A stretch of 64,000 bases of DNA from Ceratothoa steindachneri (taxonomy: Eukaryota > Arthropoda > Malacostraca > Isopoda > Cymothoidae). The translations under genes were made by a program, and so were the position numbers. The notes beneath the pieces were generated by a model. The model saw nothing but the letters and a program-made list of their open reading frames with translations. It did not search any database and had not been told where the DNA came from. The stretch covers positions 91,478,207 to 91,542,206 of the forward strand of contig OZ018333.1 of NCBI GenBank assembly GCA_963969495.1. The letters are read 5' to 3'. Below are positions 54,540 to 64,000 of the stretch, piece after piece (positions within the stretch are counted from its first letter, which is position 1; each line of letters starts with the position of its first letter).

Positions 54540-57450
54540 ATAAAGACAGAGGCCTCATTACATACATAAAAAACAACATCACCTATACACCCTGCCCTAC
54601 CAAACAACTTAAACACACAAAAAACAAACACAAATCACCAAAATCCACCTAAGTAAAAACTAAGCACTTCACCTCACAAACCTCTATATCCCACCCAGAG
54701 ACACCACGGACTCCAACCACCTTAGTTAAGGTGCAAACATAACAAACTTCCTTACCCACACAACCACTCTCACGAACTCCATTATCACAGCAGACATAAA
54801 CGCACACCAAGAACTTTGGAACTCACCCACAGAAGACCACAGAGGAGAACCCATCACCGACATCATCCAAAACTCAAATCACATAATCTTAAACACAGTA
54901 AACCAATCTGCATACCCACACAGCCAAACCAACAATCTCCTTCGCCAGATATCACCACTGCAACAAACACCCTACACAGACACCTCACCTGGAACACGAC
55001 ACACACTCTCTCCTTCTTACCATCTACCCATCTTAATCACATTAAGCACAAAAACAAACTTCAGGCTACAACAAAACTTCAAAACATACACAAATTATCA
55101 TAAGGCAAACTGGATAGAATATACAAAATAAATTGAACAAGCACCCTCCAATATCCAACTCACCAAAGATGCAAACACGGCACACAAAATACTAACCAAT
55201 ACCATCCTTCAAGCAGACAAACACAACATCCCACGTGAAAAAATACACAACACACAAAAACTACTCCATTAACCAATCAGAAACCTCATAGTACAATGGA
55301 ACAACACTAGAAAACAAAACCCATCAGACTCTAACCTTATAGAACAACACAAACAAATAAATCGCGCCATGCAAAAACACAAACAAGAATTATGGAAACA
55401 TCACCTAGACTAGCAATGGGACCACAAAACAAACACACACAACTCTGAAAAACCATTGCTGGCCTCACAAACAAAAATCCAACACAGCCACAAAACTACA
55501 CCATTACCTTCGGAAACAAAGAAGCCACAGCACCCAGACAAAAAGCAGAACACTTCATTAAACACAACCATACACCAAACGAAAAATGAAGAGAGGAAAA
55601 TAGACAGGCAAACATAAAACTTCCCTGAACAACAATTCACAACCAAAACAAAACAGACCATCAGAGCGATAAAACAAGCAAAAGGCAACAACTACACCGG
55701 TCCTGATGACATAAACTTCAAACAACTCAAACACATAGGTCAAAACGCCATAAACCTCCTCATGCACACTTACAACCTCGCCATAAGCACAAACAACATA
55801 ACTAAACAATGAAAAGTAGCAAAAATAACCTCAATACCCAAACCAAACAAAGAGATAAACAAAGAAGACTCCTATAGACCAATAGCGCTGCTCTCTCCCG
55901 TAGCCAAAACACTAGAAAAAATCATCCTACCCTACATCACATCCAACATCCTAAACAAACCACATCAACATGTTTTCAAACCAATGCACTCAACCACTAC
56001 AGCATTACACACAATAACAACATAATCACAAATGGATTCGAGAGAAAATGCCACCATATAGACCTATAGCAGTCGCCCTTGACATGTCCAAAGCATTCGG
56101 CACAGTAGACCTACAAAAACCAATCAACGAGATCCACAATCTCACCATACCCACCACCTTCATAAAGTACATAGCAAACTATATCAAGGGACTACTCCAA
56201 TCCACCCAAATCAAAAACACAAAATCCAAAGACAGATGCGCAAAATCCGGAGTTTCCCAAGGAGGAGTACTTTCCAAAACACTTTTCAACATCTACACCT
56301 CAAATATACCAACTCCCCCACAAACAGTAAAAAATGTCACTTACGCAGACGACATCACAATATGTACTATCCTCATACAGCAAACCAGAGACTGCTGCAC
56401 AACAGATACAACCTTAACTCAACAAAATACACACATGGAGAAGAGAAAACTGACTAAAGCTAAACGCCAGCAAAACAATCACCGATCTCTTCACACCAGA
56501 ACCTGGGGAATACAACACAACCCTAATTCTAAAGATACAAAACATACCACTACCCACCACAAAAGAACCAAAGATCTTTGGCCTCACTTTCGACCCCAAA
56601 CTCATATATTCAAAACACAATATTCAAGGTCACGAAAACACTCAAAGTCATCAAGGCACTCACAACTACACACTGGTGGAAAAACAAGGAAACGCTCATT
56701 AACACATACAAGACAATTACAAGACCAGTACTAGAATACGCCAACACAATCTGGTCACCAGTCATTTCAGAAACGAACACTAAAAAACTACATACAATAT
56801 AAAACACAGCCCTCCGCACTTCCACATGATGCACTCTTGACACAAACACCCAACATCTACACGACGAGATGAACATCATACCAATCAAAAATCACCTAAA
56901 ACTACATGCATCACAACTCAGGTCGAAAATGAAACATCCGAATCATCCCTTTCACCACATCACCAGACAACCTCCCAATCACGTACACAAAAAACATACC
57001 ATTTTCGATAACAACAACTACACCACCAACTTAGACACAGACCCTAACACAACAATAAAAGACACAATCAAGGAACACATGAAAACAATCCACTCTCAGA
57101 TCACACAACAATACTTGACACACAGAACCCACAACAGAATAGTAAGTGCACCACCTCCAACCATACACAACTCAGAACAAACACTCACAAAGCAGTTCAG
57201 AAGAACACTAGCACAGATACGAACAAACAAATCACTACATCTAACATCGTACATGCACAAAATATCTCCCACCCATACATCACTAAACTGCCCCAAATGC
57301 CTAACACAGATACACGGCACCATACTTCTCTTTAACTACCTACAGATACACACAGACCTGGGCCCAGGGGATCTCTGGGAGAGACCCCCGGAGGCGGAAG
57401 GTCTGCTCTTGCGAAAGTCCGGGGAGCTTCGGTGGAGCCTAGAATAGGTG
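54540..57450 (+). pseudogene. Jockey-like LINE, decayed
   Basis: C/A-rich coding text. Endonuclease scraps (IITADINAHQELWN near 54800), RT fingers (NYTGPDDINFKQLKH, YRPIALLSPVAKTLEKI), motif A VALDMSKAFGTVDL (Asp of FDTV replaced by Gly) at about 56070, motif B SGVSQGGVLSKTLFNIYTS, motif C VTYADDITI (about 56336), then a long C-terminal region (RPVLEYANTIWSPV, HKISPTHTSLNCPKC) to 57340. A G-rich tail with an Arg/Gly frame follows to about 57450. Many stops and shifts. Confidence 0.88.
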
Positions 57451-57789
57451 TGAGGGTCCCTGACCCACTGTCGTGCAGGGTTGGGTGTGGCCACCACCTC
57501 AGGAAGAGAGTGACGACTCTGAGAGTTTCAGGGAAGGTAGCGATGATGATGGAGTTCTAACTATGAATGTTTAAAATTAGTTTCAAGAAATTATATTAGA
57601 AAAACACGTTTCATGTTTACTTATTTTCATCTTCTTCGGGTGATTGAAAATTTAAAAGGGCCATAGGAATTTTAGGTCTTTTCGCCCCAAGAATTCTTGA
57701 CGCTAAATCCAGGGTTATCACTAACCCAGGATCATATGCAATAAATCTAGATAACCGGCTGAATTTCCTATTGTTGTATCAACGGCAAT

Positions 57790-59160
57790 TTTCATCGTAA
57801 ATATTTTGGAAAATACACTCAAGACAGTAAAACAGCAAACGAATAAGAAAAGTGTACACCCTCAAACAGACAAACAAGAAAAAGCCAGAAAATGCGGACA
57901 ACTCGGAGGAGTCAAATGCCGAAAGCACACGAATAACTCGAACAAAGAACGACAAAACGAAGAAATACAAAACAAGAAGAGCAAACTCACTAGACGATAC
58001 AACCCCAATCCCATCAGCTTCGACGAACAAAGAAAAATCAACAACCAGCAGAGGAAAATATGTAAACGTAAAAGATATCAACGCATATTGCCAAGAAAAG
58101 GACAGACGAAAGCAAACGAAATTAATCATGGACAACAGAAAAATAAGAATATTTCAGCTTAATACAAATCGATGTAAACGAAACATTCAGAAAAAATAAT
58201 CAGAAAATTCGTCTCAGACGTAATTTTAATATCTGGACACGGAATTAATGTAAAAGAAAAGAATATTGAAGTTAGAAATTGCTATATAATAGCTACAAAC
58301 CCTGCAAATCAGGGTTTCATGGGGTCGCAATAGCAATTAAAAAGAACCTAGGTTAGGAGACTAAACAGGGACTAACAGAAGCCTATCTCGCAACAGAGAT
58401 TAAAATAGAACTACCATTTATAATAGTAGCAACCGAATATCAACTTCCAAGAAGAAACGAATTTCCCATAGCAAACTTCATCAATATATTCAATAGGAGA
58501 TTACCAGTCATTTTCATGGGAGACCTGAATGTACACATCAGAGAATCGGACTACAGAAGAACCAACGCAAACGGACGAAACTTACAAACATTGATTTATT
58601 CCTAGATGAATTTGCCACAGAATCGTCCAGAACTTCGCAACTTATGTAACAGGAAAATCAGCCAAAAATGCAGATACATGTCAGACAAATACAAATTTCC
58701 CTTTCAATTACCACTTTGCGCCAATAGAGGTTAGCTGCAGCGAGCACACAGCCATATTATTAGAAATTAACCAAAATTCGATACAGATACCAACCAAGGA
58801 ATGGAAAGCCTATCATTTGGTTAATTGAGACAATTACAAAGTAAACCTCACACAATATATCCCAAATCCACTTGACGAAGCAGCTTTAGAGGACAATCAA
58901 GAAGGCAGACGAAGAAATAATTCATAAAAGAACATATCGGACAATCAAACCGTTCAAGTGGACATGAGGAATGATTAGAATTAATGAAGAAATACGAATG
59001 ACAGCAGAAAGGATAAGACATAAGAAACTACAAGAGAAAATACACCAGATTGAGAAGTAAGTAAAGAGAACTACTAACACTCATTTTAGATAGACAGGAA
59101 GAAGTATGGGATGAATCTATACATAAAATAGACACATAAACTAAACCAAGAGAATTTTTG
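57790..59160 (+). pseudogene. I-like LINE relic (ORF1 end and endonuclease)
   Basis: The end of an ORF1-like basic frame (57806-58162) overlaps the ORF2 start MDNRKIRIFQLNTNRCKRN, which matches the start of LINE copy 2 ORF2. Then come SGHGINVKEKNIEV, VIFMGDLNVHIRESDYRR (endonuclease catalytic block) and a degenerate linker, without the RT. Same family as the 10.7-18.6 kb copies, more decayed. Confidence 0.8.
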
Positions 59161-59169
59161 AAAAAGATA

Positions 59170-59238
59170 AACCGAGAGAGAGGGAGAGAGAGAGACAGGC
59201 AGACAGACAGAGACAGAGAGAGAGAGACAGACAGAGAG
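59170..59238. repeat. (GA)n/(CAGA)n simple repeat
   Basis: Mixed GAGAGAGA and GACAGACAGA tract of about 68 bp. Confidence 0.95.
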
Positions 59239-59469
59239 AATGAAAATTCAACACGTAAGAGGAAACTATGTAGAGAATAAAGAAGAAATCAAGATGTTAT
59301 TTCCTGATCATTGAGGAAAATTCTTCAGGATAAGTGAAGGAAAAATGCAAATTTTGACACAGATTTTGAACATCGGATCATCGATTTACTAAAATTACTC
59401 CAATAATGAAGCCAACATTAACATCGCTACTGATCCCGAGGGATAAGGAATGGGTCATCTTTTCGGGGA

Positions 59470-60110
59470 GTGATGTGTCGGGAAGTGAGTTTTCATACAA
59501 CCATGAATCAGGTAGGAAATGTTATCACGCCCGAGTGCCAACACGTTACGCGTCAAGGGTATGTGGGTAGAATTTTACACCAGTGCAGGGCTAGATTAAA
59601 GGAGTGGGTATCGACCTCTACAACCTTGGCCCAAGGGGCAGCCCTAAATCAAAATGCAATTTGCTTTCCCTGTGCTGGTCATTCTTTAAAGTTTATTGGA
59701 AAAGCTGCAGCTGTGTGTTGTCAAGAAGCTATCTCATTCTTTTTCTCGGGGCAATTTACGTGTTCTTCACTGCCTTAGCGCATCGGTATGCAATTCTTAG
59801 TGATTTATTGAAAACTTTTGAATCTGGCTCGGTATCTGTGCCGCCGAAGATTCCCACGATAAGATGGTCCTGTCGAGCAGCATCAGGAGAAGCAGTTGTC
59901 TCAGGATATCTATCAATCCGTGAAGCTTTTGCTGAAATAGAATTGAAAATAAGACAATGAAAACACGGGCAATCTTGAGGCTGTCATTTATGCTGTGTTT
60001 CGCCATGTCATTCTAGGCAGAATGTGATGCAACAAGCCATGCATTGCAAGATCCTAGACTTGATTTGAACACAGCAGTAGCGATGTTGAAGTCCTTGGAA
60101 TATTTTATAT
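59470..60110 (+). pseudogene. hAT (ZMYM/DUF4371-type) transposase relic
   Basis: Text reads ICFPCAGHSLKFIGKAAAVC and CQEAISFFFS, then in the next frame LAHRYAILSDLLKTF and IRWSCRAASGEAVVSGYLSI. This is the RNase-H-fold region of the DUF4371 group of hAT transposases (CAGHSLNL, THRW, TRWS-x-R). Frames are broken at about 59765. Confidence 0.8.
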
Positions 60111-60241
60111 GAGAAGATAAAGAAATTGTTTTGTTTATTTAACTACGGGATTCGGGAAATTATTTTAATAGCCTATTTATTTCATCGACTCAATACTATT
60201 GGATGTTGAACTTAGTAATACTTACAATAGCCTGAGCTTAC

Positions 60242-60275
60242 AATAGGCTATAGAGTTAATACTCTATAGCCTATT
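60242..60275. repeat. Perfect 15-bp-arm palindrome
   Basis: AATAGGCTATAGAGT at 60242-60256 is the exact reverse complement of 60261-60275; the loop is TAAT. Related words (GCCTATTTATT, ACAATAGCC) recur at 60170-60240, suggesting a local foldback repeat. Confidence 0.9.
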
Positions 60276-61074
60276 TATTCATTGATAAAATTAATATTAA
60301 GGATCATATGTAGAATCCTGATCTCTAGCAAGGTTGGATTCTGGCTTCAAAATTAGTGGAAGGTTAAGGTCTGTATTCAATAGGAAATATTTAATTTTAA
60401 AAACAAATTATTTTATTTTAATAATCATCACTAACTCTATAATTTAAGAAGGGGATTTTTCTGAGTATTTGAATAATAATTTCATCTTAGTTTGGTTATG
60501 ACTTATGTTTTTTATCAAAGTTATTTCTAATAATTCGTTTGTAATATCAAAAAACAAAATGGTGAAGTTCAGAAATAAATATAAGTATCGAAATTTTGTG
60601 AATTTTTTAAAACCCAAATAATTACAAACGGTGAAGTTCAGAAAATTTATTTCTATATATCTTTTTCTATAACCATATTTTAGCAATGTGATATTTTGAA
60701 AGGAGGGAAATTTATTTTAGAGTTCCTTTTTAATATGATTAAAATTGGGGGAGTTCATAAAATTTATAAAAATTTAACCATGGCTGCTTTTTTTTTTAGA
60801 TTTTAGATTTCAATCTTAGTAGCGAAGCGCAAACTCCCCCCGTGGCGAACCATTGCCTGGTTTCATTTAAAAATTTAAATATGGTATTTCTATTGTTGAA
60901 TAAATAAATTTCAAGCTGAGTTTCAACTATACGAGACGTTTTTGAAAGAATTAGGGTAAGAATAAGCTCGCTCTCACTTATATGTAAAAGGTTAATAGCT
61001 ACAGCCATAGATAGATCAGTTTGCCAAGATAATATTGCCTTTAATATCAACTGAGAATATTTTAACCTGAGGAA
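60276..61074. other. AT-rich sequence, no feature
   Basis: Contains a repeated word GGTGAAGTTCAGAAA (about 60560 and 60630) but no coding text. Confidence 0.4.
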
Positions 61075-61455
61075 ACAGTATCATCGCCTTCTTGCAAGTG
61101 ATATGAATCGCTGCACCTGCGATCAGATTATGAACTGGACTCAACATCGTGCAAGTCAAGACAAATTTGTATGGTCATTCCAAGATAAGGACTCCACCAT
61201 ACGTTCTAATCATTTTTCGCTAATTCAAATCTACCTCTCATAACATGGATCTACGCCATATTGGATATTGGAGTGAAAGAACCGCTAAAAAAAGGCCATG
61301 AATCAGCTTAATGGTCAAGAAAAGACTATCGTGGATATATATGTATAACTCTTTCAGAGAAGTGTGTCCAAAATACCTTGAAGATAATTTGGTACAACTT
61401 GGTCGTCCTGGCATCGTTGTAGAAATAGATGAGTCATGTTTTTAGTGGCGAGTTC
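61075..61455 (+). pseudogene. Merlin/ISXO2-like transposase relic
   Basis: Text CTCDQIMNW...DKFVWSF, then NSFREVCPKYLEDN and GIVVEIDESCF, where IDES is the first catalytic Asp block of ISXO2-like (Merlin) transposases. The remainder after the IDES block is missing. Stops and shifts are present. Confidence 0.75.
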
Positions 61456-61507
61456 CTCGACATCTCATTATGTCGGTCGGACGGTCTTCGTTTTCATTTT
61501 TCTCTTT

Positions 61508-61870
61508 GGTAATAACATTATAACTAACGGCCGATTCTAACGAAATTTGAAACCCTTGTGTTGTTTTGCATTCTCTTTCGAATGATAAAATTACCAAGGT
61601 CCTTTCAAGTTTAGCCCTGTTTTTTTTTGTTTTTTTTACAATAACATCGTAACTATTCTGCCGATTCTCATGAAATTTGATACCATAAAGTTGTGTTACA
61701 TTCTTTTCTGAATAATATAATTGCCCAAGTCCTCCTAAGGTTAGCCGGGGAAATCTTTGGCAATAACCTTATGACTATTCGATTGATTTTAATCAAAATT
61801 GAAACCCATATGTTTTTTACATTCTCTTTCAAATGATATAATTGCCAAGGTCCTCCCAATGTTAGTAGTG
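61508..61870. repeat. Degenerate tandem repeat, 3 units of about 120 bp
   Basis: Each unit has AATAACxTTATxACT, CCGATT/TTGATT, AAATTTGA, ACATTCT-TTCTGAAT-type, ATAATTGCCAAGGTCCT and TTAGC words. Units start at about 61508, 61640 and 61757. Confidence 0.8.
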
Positions 61871-62082
61871 GAATTATTGAAAGTTATGAAGGTCGTAAGA
61901 TCATAAATCAGAATAGGTGAAAACACGCGAGTTGTGTATCAGCAGACCTTGTTCATACAAGTCCAAACACCATCGTGATAGAGCTCCGAGCACGTCATTA
62001 CGGGTTTGGTTGAGACAAGCATTAGGCTTGCTGATAGATATATGGTGATTGTAAACAAGAGAAGTGAAGATACGTTACTACC

Positions 62083-63122
62083 TGTGGGGGAATTCCACGT
62101 GGAATTTCTTTTCCAGGACGGAAGTGACCTCCATGCGCTGGAGAAGATTCTAGAATTTGGATAGGCTTAAATTGGTAAGCCTCCTCGTCCCTCCACAAGC
62201 GGTCGCCTCGAACCGCGTCCACCACGGACCACCTTTACGCGGGTTAGAATCGCTTCGGCGTGAAGATTCGAAGCCATTCGAGAGTAGCGCTGTTTCCCCC
62301 ACCCCCGCGGGGGGAGCATCGGATATATATAGGGCTCGTCTTCCATGTGGGAGACACAGCGTTGAAGAGTCTCGCCCGGACACAAGAAGATTCCCCTAGT
62401 TCCAAGTCAGGTGCTAACAACAAAGCAAAGTGACAGCTGAACTTTTTGTGTGTTGGGATTAGCCCCAGCCAGTGAGGTGTTTCCATTTGACGATCGCTAC
62501 CAAGCGATTTTTCTGACTCCACTCATCAACTTCTGTCGAAGCCCTCCTCGTTCGCCCCTAGTTTTCGGGTGGCCGAAATACTCTTCCCTGGACCGGGCGA
62601 TACCGCCCCACCCCCCTTTTAGAGAACCGTCATCACGTTAACTTCCCGCTCAGAAGCTCCAAGCGCCCTCGCCTCATGTTTATTGCCTGCAGAAGACATC
62701 CGTGAAGCCTTACCCTGACGTCTCACCCGGAATCCTCCGTAAGCCAACCCTTCTTCCCCTTCAGGAACCCATTTGAGTTAATCCTTCTCATTTGAATAGT
62801 CTCTTTCTGTAACGCATTAATTTCTAACTTCTGAGTCTGACGCATAACTCGGCTATTTTTCCCCCTCATTTACCAATTTAATTTTGCCCATTTATTCTCT
62901 TATTTTTTATGTAAATACAATTATATTTTTGTACATGGTTCTTTAAATAACCTTAAGCTTTGCCATTGCCCAAATTTTACCTGACCTCGTTGCACTCTTT
63001 CTCACTCGTCCGCGCGTCCAAACTCGTGGCGCTCCGTCCCTTGTCGGATAGCATTTAAGTTATTGGTCCCTACCCCATAGATATAATATGGTATTGACAT
63101 AATGTAATGTTATACCACGACA
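62083..63122 (+). mobile_element. Solo LTR, second family (1040 bp)
   Basis: Starts TGTGGGGG and ends CCACGACA, with a perfect 5-bp target duplication CTACC at 62078-62082 and 63123-63127. A TATA-like GGATATATATAGGG lies at about 62319-62332, plausibly the LTR promoter (placing it about 245 bp into the LTR). The sequence differs from the 43.8-50.0 kb family. No internal region is present. The orientation is inferred from the TATA box. Confidence 0.85.
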
Positions 63123-64000
63123 CTACCACTTATTCAAAAAGTAGTAAAACCTGGAAATACACTTCACAGTGATGAATGAAAGGCCTACAGGCGGATTCAA
63201 CAAGTTACTCACAGTACTTGTAATCATTCACTTTGTTTTGTTGAGCCAAATACTCTACTACACACACAAAAACCATCAAAATTTATTGGAATCGGAAAAA
63301 ACAATCGATGAATGGATGTAAGAGATTACACTTGGATTCATACTTAGACGAATTTATGCGGCATCGAAGACACATGAGCAATACTGTTTTGCAGTTTTGT
63401 GGTACATTTTTTTCAGAATATTCTTTCAATTAAGTTTGTGATAATAAAATAAAATTTTATAAGAACTTTTGTATTGTTTTAAATTAAGCTAAATAAGATT
63501 TTACAATTAGAGTGATTGTAGATTAGGGGGAAGTTGTCGTTGGGATTGTACAATAAGGCAAAGTTGTGGTCTTTATTTGGGTTGTCTGGGGTCCGAATTC
63601 GAAATTTTATCCAATATTAGTTGGGTATTTATATGATCTTGGCCTTAAGAAGCCTCTATAATGTTAGAACTAACCATAAATTATCATATTATCTAATAAC
63701 TAATAATACCTTATTATCCCAACTTATCTCCCTGTAATAGCTAATTATATATTATTCTTTCTAGATTTTGAACATTCTCAGTCTCTCATTGTAGCAAAAT
63801 AAACCACATAAATTATTCCATTAATTTTCCTATTTGTGTGTCTGTTAGGAATTTATATATTGGCGAACAATTAATATCCAGTTAATTATTAATTAGACAT
63901 TTCGCCATATTCTAAGCTGCCTAATAAAATTTGAATGACTTCAAAATCCTTTGAAAAGAGGCTCAAATTTCAATATTTTCCCCGGTCTCTTTAGGGAATT
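63123..64000. other. AT-rich sequence, no feature
   Basis: No coding frame, repeat or transposon end could be supported to the window edge. Confidence 0.5.

Overview
The window is invertebrate-type animal nuclear DNA: AT-rich, with short GT-AG introns, many (TA)n microsatellites and a dense, nested load of retroelements and DNA transposons. I cannot name the species. Almost every long reading frame belongs to a decayed mobile element. The exception is one apparently intact, intron-containing host gene on the minus strand, at about 18.75-28.17 kb.

The central gene encodes a secreted polysaccharide lyase of family 8 (PL8; the hyaluronate, chondroitin and xanthan lyase fold). I resolved 13 coding exons (28146 down to 18773). 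All splice phases agree, the coding length is 1983 nt (660 residues plus stop), there is an N-terminal signal peptide, and AATAAA lies 14 nt after the stop codon. PL8 landmarks occur in the right order: NWWD, a GN motif, DG-x4-H, YG, GR, EN-x-KG, FVGGV, TTLNQ and LDHG. PL8 is best known from bacteria, so an intron-bearing, signal-peptide-bearing animal gene is the main discovery candidate. Intron 5 holds a hAT transposase relic.

Layout. 0-0.8 kb: LINE reverse transcriptase (RT) relic. 2.0-5.6 kb: two Penelope-like elements (RT plus GIY-YIG), each with a long inverted duplication. 5.7-8.0 kb: possible orphan exons and a Ty3/Gypsy integrase scrap. 8.3-10.25 kb: RT-RNase H element of unusual type, followed by an LTR-like promoter with two CRE motifs and a TATA box. 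10.7-18.6 kb: two abutting I-like LINEs, each with zinc-knuckle ORF1 and endonuclease-RT ORF2. 18.7-28.2 kb: PL8 gene. 28.9-30.4 kb: minisatellite, hairpins, Tc1 relic and (TA)n. 31.0-32.3 kb: solo LTR. 32.7-33.9 kb: I-like LINE on the minus strand. 35.7-36.7 kb: Tc1-like relic. 38.0-38.5 kb: two tRNA-derived SINE-like copies. 38.9-40.65 kb: CR1-like LINE. 43.8-50.03 kb: internally deleted Ty3/Gypsy element with 1.38-kb LTRs inserted into an older LINE. 51.4-53.8 kb: six-copy 398-bp satellite. 54.2-59.4 kb: hAT scrap, jockey-like LINE and another I-like LINE. 59.5-61.9 kb: hAT and Merlin-like relics and a degenerate tandem repeat. 62.08-63.12 kb: a second solo LTR family.

Three LTR insertions carry perfect 5-bp target duplications (CCCGT, ATTAT, CTACC). 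All protein-family calls come from reading motifs; no database search was possible.
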